A stretch of DNA of 13,960 bases from Lachnospiraceae bacterium. GTDB taxonomy: Bacteria > Bacillota > Clostridia > Lachnospirales > Lachnospiraceae. Each line of letters begins with the position of its first letter. The first letter of the stretch is position 1. Both the position numbers and the translations under genes were made by a program. The stretch is from positions 1 to 13,960 of the forward strand of contig CAAEUM010000208.1 of assembly GCA_900759225.1 (NCBI GenBank), read 5' to 3'. The notes beneath the pieces are model-generated. The model was not told the DNA's origin. It made no database searches and saw only the letters and a program-made list of their open reading frames with translations. Positions 1 through 7,132 of the stretch are shown piece by piece.

Positions 1-498
1 AGGGCTTTTTGCATTTACATGAAGACCCAGGACAGCCTGGGGAGCCGGATTCTCCAATATCCCATGCTCCACCATCTCCCTGGCTCCCATTCCTACTTCT
101 TCTCCTGGCTGGAACATGAACTTCACTGTGCCCTTTAATTCGCCTTCCCGCTCCTTGATCATCTGAGCGGCGGCCAGGAGCATGGTCGTGTGAAGGTCAT
201 GTCCGCAGCAATGGGCGCTGTCTGTCTGGGACGCAAATTCCAGTCCGCTTTCCTCGTGAAGAGGAAGGGCATCCATATCTGCCCTAAGAAGGATGACAGG
301 GTCTCCGCTTCCTGCCACTGCACAAAGACCTGACTGGCCTACACGCACCGGTTTATATCCCATTTCTTCCAAACGCGCCTGTACATAGGCAGAGGTAAGA
401 GGGAGCACCATTCCCCGCTCCGCATGCTGATGAATGTATCTTCTGTCCTGTATCATTTTTTCCTTCAATTCAACTGCCCTTGCTAAAAACTGGTTCAT
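1..498 (-). CDS. M20D-family amidohydrolase/peptidase, N-terminal part (3' end outside the window)
   Basis: This is the N-terminal 166 residues of a zinc-type M20D hydrolase (the HipO / N-acyl-amino-acid and indole-acetyl-amino-acid hydrolase group), which cleaves an amide bond between an acyl group and an amino acid in the cytoplasm. The open frame runs from the ATG at 498 to the window edge with no stop. Visible motifs are RADMDALP (72-79), the metal site CGHDLHTT (C98, H100, H103), FQPGEE (129-134, with catalytic/metal-site E133-E134) and LGLHV (H160). An AGAGGAG ribosome binding site precedes the start. The N-terminal stretch HAERGMVLPLTSAYV replaces the usual HPELGFEE-like motif, so substrate fit may differ from typical members. 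The start is 43 bp after the YfcC carrier stop with no terminator between, so it is probably the third gene of that operon. The family is firm; the substrate is unknown. Confidence 0.88.
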   Translation of the reverse strand, partial: MNQFLARAVELKEKMIQDRRYIHQHAERGMVLPLTSAYVQARLEEMGYKPVRVGQSGLCAVAGSGDPVILLRADMDALPLHEESGLEFASQTDSAHCCGHDLHTTMLLAAAQMIKEREGELKGTVKFMFQPGEEVGMGAREMVEHGILENPAPQAVLGLHVNAKSP

Positions 499-541
499 CT
501 CTCTACTCCTCTTACTTCTGCAACATTTTTTATTCGATCAT

Positions 542-1954
542 TTAGAACGGTCCCGCCTGAACAATGGCCGCGATCGCCACAAGGATGGCCGCCCACGCAC
601 TGTTAGTCAGGAAAATACGTATGGTAAACTTAAGGTATACACGATAGTCAATATCTGCAATCGCGATAGCACCAGAGGTCAGTGGAGATGTAGGCATGAT
701 CATGTTTCCTAAAGCTCCGCCCAGGATAGCTGCATGGCAGACAACCTGCTGAGTGATCCCAGCCATATCGCCGATTGGGGAAAGGATCGGTACTAAAACA
801 GTAGCCAGACCTGCATCGGAAATAATGAAGAAGTTACCGATCTGTCCAATGAGGTACATGATCTCTGCTGTGATCACACCAGATGCACCATTTAACATCT
901 GTACAGATGCATGAACGATCGTATCGATAATACCGGAGTTATCAAGCACGATTGCAATCGCCTTTGCGAAACCTACAACCAGAACACCGCCAACTACGCC
1001 CTGAGCGCCCTTGCCGAACTGTCCGAACAGCTCGTTTGGAGAATATCTCATGATAATACCAGTTACAACCAGCATCATCAGGAATACTGCAGGAATACCA
1101 TTCTTAAAGTCACCGCCTGTTAAAGCAGTATAAATGATGTAAGCCATACCGATAAATACGGTTAACAGGATCAGCTTATGCTTTCCTGTAAATTCAGGAA
1201 GGGTAACCTCTTCATCAACGGCTTTCAGCTCAACATCATATACCCAGCTGTTCTTCTTATCCTGCTTTACCTTTAAAGCATACTTTACAGTCCAGAAGGA
1301 TACGGAAGCGTTGAAACCAATAAATGCCAGTACACGGATCCACATAGCAGAGAATGCAGGCAGACCTACAAGCCCCTGTGCAACACCATAGTTAAATGGG
1401 TTTGTAATACCACTGGCCAGACCAGCACCGCCGGCACATACTGTAATAGCAATTCCTACTAATGCGTCCAGTCCCATAGAACGGGCCAGCATAACGCCTA
1501 ATGGCACAAATGCCAGATATGCTTCCAGGGTTCCCATCAGAGTAGGAACGATGGAGAACAGAAGTACGATAACAGGGATAAAGTAAACATCCTTGCCCTT
1601 GCTCTTCTTTAAAAGAGCGTTTAAGCCTGCCTGAATCGCACCTGTGTTGCTGATCACGCTAAAAGAACCGCCTACGATCAGAATTAAGAAGCAGATCCAC
1701 GCTGTGCTCTGAAAGCCCTTGGGCACTGCTGTAAATAAATCTAACAGACTTGCCGGGTTACTTGGAACATAAGAGAAGGAAGCCGGATCTACTACCATTC
1801 TTCCGTTTACTTCCTGTCTTACATACTCACCGCCTGGGATGATATAGGTCAAAAGACCTGCCAATAAAATCAAGCCGCAGATAATGACCAGACCACTAGG
1901 AAACTCCTTTTCCTCTGCTCTTGCCTCTGCTTCTTGTCCCTTTTTTAAACTCAT
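542..1954 (-). CDS. YfcC/DcuC-family 12-TM membrane carrier
   Basis: A 470-residue integral membrane protein of the YfcC family (DcuC-like C4-dicarboxylate/basic amino acid carrier group). About 12 hydrophobic segments can be picked out: the first at residues 19-41 after a charged cytoplasmic N-terminus, a long hydrophilic loop around 225-255, and the last at roughly 445-468. Family-typical stretches are SGITNPFNYGVAQGL in the middle and MIMPTSPLTSGAI near the C-terminus. Length matches the family. An AGGAGG-like site (GGAGG at about 1965) decides the ATG at 1954. It lies 26 bp after the URO-D gene and 43 bp before the M20D gene, so it is likely co-transcribed and supplies the substrate for these enzymes. 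Relatives are annotated as carriers of amino acids, dicarboxylates or small peptides; which of these applies cannot be told. AbgT next to M20 hydrolases in the abg operon is a useful analogy only. Confidence 0.9.
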   Translation of the reverse strand: MSLKKGQEAEARAEEKEFPSGLVIICGLILLAGLLTYIIPGGEYVRQEVNGRMVVDPASFSYVPSNPASLLDLFTAVPKGFQSTAWICFLILIVGGSFSVISNTGAIQAGLNALLKKSKGKDVYFIPVIVLLFSIVPTLMGTLEAYLAFVPLGVMLARSMGLDALVGIAITVCAGGAGLASGITNPFNYGVAQGLVGLPAFSAMWIRVLAFIGFNASVSFWTVKYALKVKQDKKNSWVYDVELKAVDEEVTLPEFTGKHKLILLTVFIGMAYIIYTALTGGDFKNGIPAVFLMMLVVTGIIMRYSPNELFGQFGKGAQGVVGGVLVVGFAKAIAIVLDNSGIIDTIVHASVQMLNGASGVITAEIMYLIGQIGNFFIISDAGLATVLVPILSPIGDMAGITQQVVCHAAILGGALGNMIMPTSPLTSGAIAIADIDYRVYLKFTIRIFLTNSAWAAILVAIAAIVQAGPF

Positions 1955-1980
1955 TTTCCCGTTCCTCCACGTTTTGTTGT

Positions 1981-3000
1981 TTACTTTTTGTAGCTCTCCA
2001 CTGCCTGTCTTACAGCATGCAGGTTAGCCTCAGTTGTCTTAGGATCGCAAACGCATCCAGGTCCTACGATCAGGGACTTTCCGCCAACCATGTCGATTGC
2101 CTGATGTACATGCTCGATCACCTGCTCAGGTGTGCTTCTTGCAAGAATACTGTCATAGGAAAGAACACCGTCAATAATGGTAGGAACTTCCTGAATTCCG
2201 CCTAAGAAAGTCTTTGCTACGTTCTTGCGTGCCTCTTCCATGCTTGGCTTTGTATCTCTGTCATGCCAGTTTACACAGTTGCATGGATACTGGCTTACAG
2301 TATCATACATAATATTGGAGCCATGGATGTGAACTACATTGAACCATGTTTCATCCTTGTATGCGTCGATCACTGCCAGGTCATATGGCTTGCAGAATTC
2401 AGCAAAAAGCTGATCCGTCATGAAATCGTAGGTAGCGCACTGAGTTGCAAAGAAGAAACCACTTACGCCTGCCTCAATATTTGCCTTAACAAAGTTAATG
2501 GTTGTCTCTGTGATAGCTCTTAATGCCTTATGTACCTCAGCCGGGTTCTCTACCATATCGCTGATCAGACGGTTGCTTGCCAGCTTTTTCAGGGTAGTTG
2601 CAGGGCTGAAAATGGTCTGGATATAAGGTGTATCGCCAACCACCAGCTTTGACATATGCTTTGCTACTTCCAGGGTCTTTCCCCATGTGCCGTAGGTTGC
2701 TGCTAATGGCTCAACCTTTGCATAGTCAGACAATTCACGGATTGCTGGCTGTACAATAACCGGCTCCTTATATTTGTCACAGTAAATCTTGATTTTTGCG
2801 CCCCAGTCCTGTGTCGTGTAAGCGCCAAATGGCATCATTTTAATAAAGTCGAAATCAAATTCCTCATTTCTTGCTACCATTTCTTCTGCCAGAGATACCG
2901 GATCCTGATCCACATCGGAAAGATGCATCCACACACTGCACGGAACTCTGTCCACTTCCTGACCCTGTAACGCTGCTTTGATTCTCTCTTGTCTTGTCAT
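1981..3000 (-). CDS. URO-D superfamily protein, MtaA/CmuA-like methyltransferase candidate
   Basis: A 339-residue TIM-barrel protein of the uroporphyrinogen decarboxylase superfamily. It begins TRQERIKAALQGQEVDRVPC, typical of the MtaA/CmuA/MtbA methylcobamide:thiol methyltransferase branch rather than of haem HemE, whose substrate-binding arginine motif near the N-terminus is absent. Putative zinc ligands are H224 and H226 in VVHIHGSN and C316 in GPGCVCDP (with C318 nearby). In MtaA-type enzymes the first motif is H-x-C, so the second ligand here is His instead of Cys. GPGC followed by TEANLHAVRQAV is the usual C-terminal signature. TAGGAGGG precedes the ATG. It is the first gene of the GntR-facing operon, just downstream of a strong promoter and palindromic operator. 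No corrinoid protein or MttB-type methyltransferase is visible here, so methyl transfer is inferred from family only; another C1 or decarboxylation step is possible. Confidence 0.82.
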   Translation of the reverse strand: MTRQERIKAALQGQEVDRVPCSVWMHLSDVDQDPVSLAEEMVARNEEFDFDFIKMMPFGAYTTQDWGAKIKIYCDKYKEPVIVQPAIRELSDYAKVEPLAATYGTWGKTLEVAKHMSKLVVGDTPYIQTIFSPATTLKKLASNRLISDMVENPAEVHKALRAITETTINFVKANIEAGVSGFFFATQCATYDFMTDQLFAEFCKPYDLAVIDAYKDETWFNVVHIHGSNIMYDTVSQYPCNCVNWHDRDTKPSMEEARKNVAKTFLGGIQEVPTIIDGVLSYDSILARSTPEQVIEHVHQAIDMVGGKSLIVGPGCVCDPKTTEANLHAVRQAVESYKK

Positions 3001-3061
3001 GATACCCTCCTAAAATAGTGATATTTTCCTACAGACGTTTAAGATAAACTAAATATATAGT

Positions 3062-3071
3062 TGTCTAGACA
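3062..3071. promoter_or_regulatory. Putative GntR operator (TGTCTAGACA)
   Basis: A perfect 10-bp palindrome containing GTCTAGAC, the core of operators bound by HutC-subfamily GntR repressors such as NagR/YvoA and DasR. It lies 5 bp past the -10 box of the minus-strand promoter and therefore covers the predicted start of transcription, a classic place for a repressor. The divergent gene encodes a GntR/UTRA protein. The flanks do not match the full TGGTCTAGACCA form, so the effector need not be an amino sugar. Confidence 0.6.
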
Positions 3072-3076
3072 TATAG

Positions 3077-3105
3077 ATTATAAATCATTTTATATGATAA
3101 ATCAA
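3077..3105 (-). promoter_or_regulatory. Sigma-A type promoter of the URO-D/YfcC/M20D operon
   Basis: On the minus strand, -35 TTGATT (3105-3100) and -10 TATAAT (3082-3077) are separated by exactly 17 bp, in an AT-rich region. Transcription would start near 3070, inside the GTCTAGAC palindrome, giving a leader of about 70 nt before the URO-D start. Confidence 0.65.
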
Positions 3106-3254
3106 TAGAGAATTAAAAGCCATTTTTTTGTGTATTTTATACAAAGAGTATTTTCCAGTACCTTGATACTTTAAATTTTCCTGAAAACTCTTCCTGTTTC
3201 CAGCCAATTTAGGCCTTGTACGAAACTATGCACAAAATTATTCGTATATTTTTC

Positions 3255-3283
3255 TGTACACATATGAAAATTAACGATATAAT
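3255..3283 (+). promoter_or_regulatory. Sigma-A type promoter of the GntR regulator
   Basis: -35 TGTACA (3255-3260) and -10 TATAAT (3278-3283) are separated by 17 bp. The predicted start near 3290 leaves a leader of about 100 nt before the ATG at 3391. No copy of GTCTAGAC lies here, so autoregulation through that site is not evident. Confidence 0.55.
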
Positions 3284-3390
3284 AAAAACAGATGATACAG
3301 GGAGCAAACTATGGTTCGCGATCCGGCAGAAAAAGGGACAGACTGCCTTTTGCCCCAGTATCAAGCGATCAAGGATAATAGGGGTAAATT

Positions 3391-4125
3391 ATGGAAAAGA
3401 AAAATAAAGGTTATATTCCTGCTTATGTACAGATACAGAATTATATTCTGGAAAACATTCAGAACGGTACTTATGGAGTGGGGGAGAAAATCCCTTCCGA
3501 GACAGAGCTGTCCCATATGTTTTCCGTCAACCGCAATACAGCCAATATGGCGATCAAAGAGCTGTTTATTATGGGCGTGGTACACCGGATCCGTGGAAAA
3601 GGCACCTTTGTCAGCAATCCGGACAACCTTCCCTCTGCTGCCAAGGTCCTCTCCCCAAAGCTCCACTTAAAAGCCATGGGAGTGAAATTCCATACCTTAG
3701 AGCGCTGCCGGCTGATGCCTCTTCCCGAGGTCATCTGCCGCAAATTTGGCTTAAAGACTGGTGAAACCGGCTACGAGGTTGTCCGCTCTCTTTACCATCG
3801 GGGACAGAGGGAAGCCCTGGACTTCAGTTATCTTCCCACTGCACTTTTCGGCAGCCTGACCATTGACCAAAAGCAGCTGGAGGAAAGCTATCTTCATGAA
3901 TATCTGAAAAATTATACAGCCCTTTCCCCCTCCTATGTAAAAATTTATATTAACACACCGTCCTATGATTTTCTTGAGACAGAAAGCTTTTTCCCGGAGG
4001 ATGCACCGCTGCTTTTATGGACTACAGATATCCTGGACAGTAGCCAGGCCGTTATTGCCACCACGGTTACCATTTCACCTGAAACCTCCGGCGATAATTC
4101 CTTTATTACGTTCTCCATTGAATAA
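3391..4125 (+). CDS. GntR-family transcriptional regulator, HutC/UTRA type
   Basis: A 244-residue one-component regulator. Residues about 8-75 form the winged helix-turn-helix: YVQIQNYILENI, then PSETELSHMFSVNRNTANMA as the recognition region and RIRGKGTFV as the wing. Residues about 95-238 form a UTRA effector-binding domain, which in this subfamily senses a small catabolite and releases DNA. All three stops in the same frame just upstream rule out an earlier start. The ribosome site (AGGGG) is modest, as is common for low-abundance repressors. The gene is divergent from the URO-D/YfcC/M20D operon, whose promoter carries a HutC-type palindrome over its start point, so it most likely represses that operon and is relieved by its substrate or a product. 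It ends at a strong terminator. Family assignment is firm; effector and targets are inferred. Confidence 0.92.
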   Translation: MEKKNKGYIPAYVQIQNYILENIQNGTYGVGEKIPSETELSHMFSVNRNTANMAIKELFIMGVVHRIRGKGTFVSNPDNLPSAAKVLSPKLHLKAMGVKFHTLERCRLMPLPEVICRKFGLKTGETGYEVVRSLYHRGQREALDFSYLPTALFGSLTIDQKQLEESYLHEYLKNYTALSPSYVKIYINTPSYDFLETESFFPEDAPLLLWTTDILDSSQAVIATTVTISPETSGDNSFITFSIE

Positions 4126-4210
4126 GTGCAGCTGTCCAAACCACCGCCAACAGTGCGATCCTGCAAAGCATTTTTTATATCATAGGGCGAACCTTCCTAT
4201 GGCAAAAGAA

Positions 4211-4248
4211 CTCCCCCGCCAGATTTTTCCCGGCAGGGGAGCTTTTTT
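4211..4248 (+). terminator. Intrinsic terminator after the GntR gene
   Basis: CTCCCCCGCC (4211-4220) pairs with GGCAGGGGAG (4232-4241) with one mismatch, and is followed by TTTTTT (4243-4248) on the plus strand. On the minus strand the hairpin is followed by TTCTTTT, so it may also serve the convergent histidine kinase gene that stops at 4298. Confidence 0.85.
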
Positions 4249-4297
4249 GTCCTTATTTCTTTTTACTTTCTCAGCACCTGTTTCGCCATGCCTCTTT

Positions 4298-5821
4298 TTA
4301 GTTACTGCTGTCTACTGTAAACCAGAAGCGTACGCCGCCCTCTGCATTTTCCACACCGCATTCCTTGCTGTGGGCATCCATAATGGCTTTTACAATGGAA
4401 AGACCGATTCCGCTTCCTCCGTACTCCCTTGTCCTGGCCTTATCCACCTTATAAAATTTCGTCCACAGCTTCTCCAGATCCTCCTGCGGAATAGGCTGTC
4501 CCGTATTGAATACGCTGACCTTCACGTCCTTCTCCCTTTGCTCCAGGGTAATCTCGATCTGCCGTTCTCCTTCTAAATGGTTCATGGCGTTATTTAAATA
4601 ATTGGTAATGACCTCCTCGATCTTAAACTCATCCGCCCAAACATAAACCGGGCCCCTGGGCTCAAAAACCACCTGGGCCTGCTTTTGCTGCAGAAGGATG
4701 TTTGCCGAAGCCAGCACTCCCTGTATAAGGGTCACAATATCAAACTGTTCCATGGAAGGACGGTCATTTCCAAATTCCAGGGCTGTCAGCGTCAGAAGCT
4801 GCTTTACCATCTTATTCATTTTATCTGCTTCGTCCATAATGACCTCGCAGTAGTAATCCCTGCTTTCCGGACTCTCTGCCATTCCCTCTGTAAGCCCCTC
4901 TGCATAGCCCTGTATTAAAGCGATCGGGGTTTTCAGCTCATGGGATACATTGGCAATAAATTCCTTGCGCGTCTCGTCTATACGGATTTTCTCTTCAATA
5001 TCCCGCTGCAGCTCATTATTGGCTGTTTTTAAGGCGCCAATGGTTTCCTTAAGCTTTTCCGACAAGGTGTTCATGCTGTGGCCAAGGACACCGATCTCAT
5101 CCTGGGAATCCCCTGTATAGGTGGCTTCAAAATCAAGCTCCGACATACGCTCTGAAAGGGCAGCCAGGGACAGAATGGGGGATGTAACCTTCTTTGTGGC
5201 AAAATACATAAGAATGCTTCCGATCGCCAGGATCACAAGGCCCACATAGGCCATGAAACGGTTTGACAGCTGTACGCTCTCATGGATGCTGGCAATGGGC
5301 ATGGACATAATGAAGATTGTCTTGTTATCCTCCAGAAATCCCCAGTTCTGGATGTAATAGCCCTGGGAATGGCGGTCATAGCGCTTCTGTATCTGATAAT
5401 TCTCCTTTGCCACGATCGTTTCCGTATTGGGCTCCTGTTTTCCAAGGATATACTGCTGCACCAGCTCCGCAAAAAAACGTCCGTCCCTTAAGGATGGGAA
5501 GGTAGCGTTATTCATGCTGTCCACAAGAACAATGGTTGTATTATATTTATCGCTCATCATGCGTAGCATCCTGCTGGCGTCAGTCTGCTCCTCCGAATCC
5601 CCGTAAATGTTCTGCAGCTCCTCTGTCAGGCTTTCCCCTTTTTTTGCCTTATCAACGGCATACCAGTTCAGGTATTCATAGGCGTCCTCCAGAATATCCA
5701 CCTTCTGCCCAATATAGTATTTTTCCAGAAAAAAACTGTTTACTGCCCACATGGCCACCAGAACTCCCGCCATAAGGCCCACAAAGATAAGAGTAAATTT
5801 TAACCGGATGGAATGCTTCAT
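4298..5821 (-). CDS. Membrane sensor histidine kinase, HAMP-HisKA-HATPase_c
   Basis: A 507-residue class I sensor kinase that phosphorylates the response regulator encoded just upstream. It has a transmembrane helix at about 9-31, an extracytoplasmic sensing region of about 155 residues without a recognised fold, a second helix at about 190-208, HAMP (209-262), a HisKA domain with phospho-accepting H294 in FIANVSHELKTP, and an ATPase domain with N-box NYLNNAMNH (407-415), F-box LWTKFYK (452-458) and G2-box YGGSGIGLSI (467-476). The G1 box reads FNTGQPIP, with N439 where the adenine-binding Asp of DxGxG is usual; such Asn forms occur in VanS/ResE-like relatives. Its start overlaps the regulator stop by ATGA, implying translational coupling. 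The signal is unknown. Confidence 0.95.
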   Translation of the reverse strand: MKHSIRLKFTLIFVGLMAGVLVAMWAVNSFFLEKYYIGQKVDILEDAYEYLNWYAVDKAKKGESLTEELQNIYGDSEEQTDASRMLRMMSDKYNTTIVLVDSMNNATFPSLRDGRFFAELVQQYILGKQEPNTETIVAKENYQIQKRYDRHSQGYYIQNWGFLEDNKTIFIMSMPIASIHESVQLSNRFMAYVGLVILAIGSILMYFATKKVTSPILSLAALSERMSELDFEATYTGDSQDEIGVLGHSMNTLSEKLKETIGALKTANNELQRDIEEKIRIDETRKEFIANVSHELKTPIALIQGYAEGLTEGMAESPESRDYYCEVIMDEADKMNKMVKQLLTLTALEFGNDRPSMEQFDIVTLIQGVLASANILLQQKQAQVVFEPRGPVYVWADEFKIEEVITNYLNNAMNHLEGERQIEITLEQREKDVKVSVFNTGQPIPQEDLEKLWTKFYKVDKARTREYGGSGIGLSIVKAIMDAHSKECGVENAEGGVRFWFTVDSSN

Positions 5822-6498
5822 TCCTCGCTCACCTCGAATTTGTAGCCCATGCCCCAGATGGTCTTAATATACTCCCCCTTTTCCCCCATTTTGCTGCGGA
5901 GCTTCTTCACATGGGTATCGATCGTCCTGGCATCACCAAAGTAGTCATAGTTCCATACATGATTCAAAATCTTTTCCCTTGAAAGGGCAATGCCCTGATT
6001 TTCCACAAAATAGGACAAGAGCTCAAATTCCTTAAAGCTCAGCTCAATTTCCTTTCCATCAATGGTTACCTGATGGGCTGCCTTATCAATACGGATGCCG
6101 CCTATCGTTGTTGTCTCCGATACAGCCACATTGCTTCTTCGCAGGATAGCCTCCACTCTTGCCACCAGTATTTTAGGGCTGAAGGGCTTTGAAATATACT
6201 CATCTACCCCCAGGGAAAAGCCCTGAAGCTCATCCCGCTCCTCTGACCTGGCAGTCAGCATGATCACCGGGATCTTAGAATACTTCCTGATCGTTTTCAA
6301 AACCTCCCAGCCATCCATTTTCGGCATCATCACATCCAGGATGATCAGGGAGATATCCTTCTGTGCAAAAAACAGATCTACTGCCTCCTCCCCGTCTCCT
6401 GCTTCCAGCACTGTAAATCCCTTTATAGACAGGAAATCCTTCACCAGCTTGCGCATCCTGGCCTCATCATCTACTACCAATATCTTTAAACCATCCAT
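5818..6498 (-). CDS. OmpR/PhoB-family response regulator
   Basis: A 226-residue DNA-binding regulator. The receiver domain (1-122) has the acidic pair D10/D11, phospho-accepting D55 in LIILDVMMPKMDGW, T82 and K104 (SKPF). The C-terminal winged-helix domain (about 130-224) includes the typical SFKEFELLSYFVENQG and ending RTIDTHVKKLR...TIWGMGYKFE. The ATG at 6498 follows AAGGAGGA. The kinase gene overlaps by 4 bp downstream. Upstream lie an extended -10 element and two GTGAAC repeats spaced 11 bp, the arrangement OmpR/PhoB dimers bind, so positive autoregulation is likely. Length and all catalytic residues are normal. It resembles VanR/ResD-like regulators in general form, but no specific target gene can be assigned. 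Confidence 0.96.
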   Translation of the reverse strand: MDGLKILVVDDEARMRKLVKDFLSIKGFTVLEAGDGEEAVDLFFAQKDISLIILDVMMPKMDGWEVLKTIRKYSKIPVIMLTARSEERDELQGFSLGVDEYISKPFSPKILVARVEAILRRSNVAVSETTTIGGIRIDKAAHQVTIDGKEIELSFKEFELLSYFVENQGIALSREKILNHVWNYDYFGDARTIDTHVKKLRSKMGEKGEYIKTIWGMGYKFEVSEE

Positions 6499-6528
6499 GG
6501 GAATCCTCCTTCACAACTCGTTGGATTT

Positions 6529-6577
6529 ATTCTAGCAGAAACAGGACATAAATTCCACAAGTTCACACAAGGTTCAC
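6529..6577 (-). promoter_or_regulatory. Two-component operon promoter with tandem GTGAAC boxes
   Basis: On the minus strand an extended -10, TGCTAGAAT (core at 6534-6529), has no good -35. Just upstream are two direct repeats GTGAAC starting 11 bp apart (6577-6572 and 6566-6561). Tandem 11-bp repeats above a weak -35 are typical of sites activated by OmpR/PhoB-type regulators, which fits autoregulation. Confidence 0.5.
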
Positions 6578-6589
6578 AAAACGATAAAA

Positions 6590-6632
6590 CAAAAAGGCCT
6601 GGTTTCTGCGTTCCACCGCAAAATCCAGGCCT
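6590..6632 (-). terminator. Intrinsic terminator after the DUF1292 gene
   Basis: On the minus strand AGGCCTGG pairs perfectly with CCAGGCCT (6632-6625 with 6602-6595), with a further GCG/CGC pairing inside the loop, followed by TTTTTG and more T. It lies 40 bp after the DUF1292 stop and separates that gene from the two-component operon. Confidence 0.85.
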
Positions 6633-6671
6633 CTCTTTCTGACTTTCCCGTTTCAGACCGACGTTTTATCC

Positions 6672-6998
6672 TCAGTCTTCCAGCTCATCCTCGCCAACCA
6701 GCTCGTCATATTCCTCATCATCCAAAAGCTCGTCAAAGGCATCTGCAACAATCTCATATTCCTCATCATCCTCGATGTTGTCAAGGTTTGGTACACCGTC
6801 CTCTGTCTCACTGTAACGGTAAAGGTAAACCTCGCCCTCCTCTGCGTCAGCTCCCTCCATTGGAAGAAGGGCAATGTACTCACGCTCTCCAGCTGTGAAG
6901 ATCGTAAGGACAACGCACTCCAGCTCTGTATCATCATCCAGTGTAAGGGTAACGGTCATTTCCTGCTCTTCTTCATTTAAGTTCTTTTCGTCTGCCAT
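6672..6998 (-). CDS. DUF1292 family protein (UPF0473/YrzB-like)
   Basis: A small, very acidic protein of 108 residues. The central part, MTVTLTLDDDTELECVVLTI followed by REYIALLPM and GEVYLYRYSE, matches the DUF1292 family of Firmicutes (B. subtilis YrzB). Its biochemical role is not established; it is soluble, with no membrane segment or signal peptide. The C-terminal 35 residues are almost all Glu, Asp, Tyr and Leu and probably flexible. AGAGAGGAA before the ATG gives the start. In many Firmicutes the gene sits beside the ruvX-like gene; here it stands alone between cobO and the two-component genes, with its own terminator and a weak candidate promoter, so it appears to be a single-gene unit or the tail of the cobO operon. 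Confidence 0.87.
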   Translation of the reverse strand: MADEKNLNEEEQEMTVTLTLDDDTELECVVLTIFTAGEREYIALLPMEGADAEEGEVYLYRYSETEDGVPNLDNIEDDEEYEIVADAFDELLDDEEYDELVGEDELED

Positions 6999-7076
6999 AG
7001 ATAATTCCTCTCTGAATCATTTTTTATCAGCTCTGCCCGGCCCGGGCCGGACGGGGCAACTGCCTCTTATGTGTAC

Positions 7077-7105
7077 ACTGTATCAGACCCAGAAAAAAAT
7101 TGCAA
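7077..7105 (-). promoter_or_regulatory. Possible promoter of the DUF1292 gene
   Basis: On the minus strand TTGCAA (7105-7100) and TACAGT (7082-7077) are separated by 17 bp; each matches four of six consensus bases. The transcript would carry the GC-rich palindrome at 7037-7050 in its leader. The match is weak. Confidence 0.3.
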
Positions 7106-7132
7106 GGCCATTTTTCCAAGACCGGATGGTCA

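Larger units (their letters stand above)
3001..3390. other. AT-rich divergent intergenic region
   Basis: This 390-bp gap between the URO-D gene and the GntR gene has no convincing gene. It holds the minus-strand promoter and operator (3062-3105) and the plus-strand promoter (3255-3283). The piece between them (3106-3254) is AT-rich with no further structure I can support. A short plus-strand frame opening at 3311 runs into the GntR gene in another frame and is not considered real. Confidence 0.7.

Noticed and set aside
1981..3000. Calling the URO-D protein hemE (haem synthesis)
   Set aside because: The N-terminal substrate-binding arginine motif of HemE is missing and the context is a regulated transport/hydrolase operon. 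The C-terminal GPGC motif fits the MtaA/CmuA branch.
3311..3670. Plus-strand frame of 119 codons beginning with an ATG after AGGGAG, overlapping the GntR gene start
   Set aside because: Its product is low-complexity and Arg/Ser/Pro-rich where it overlaps the GntR gene in another frame, with no family resemblance. The GntR frame has clear domains. A short regulatory leader peptide cannot be excluded, but nothing supports it.
3965..4576. Plus-strand 203-codon frame across the GntR end, the terminator and the kinase end
   Set aside because: It crosses a strong terminator and overlaps two real genes. Composition is that of a shadow frame.
7083..7132. Terminator after cobO
   Set aside because: A T-run (TTTTTTT on the minus strand) is present, but only a weak A-T stem can be formed before it, so I do not call a terminator.
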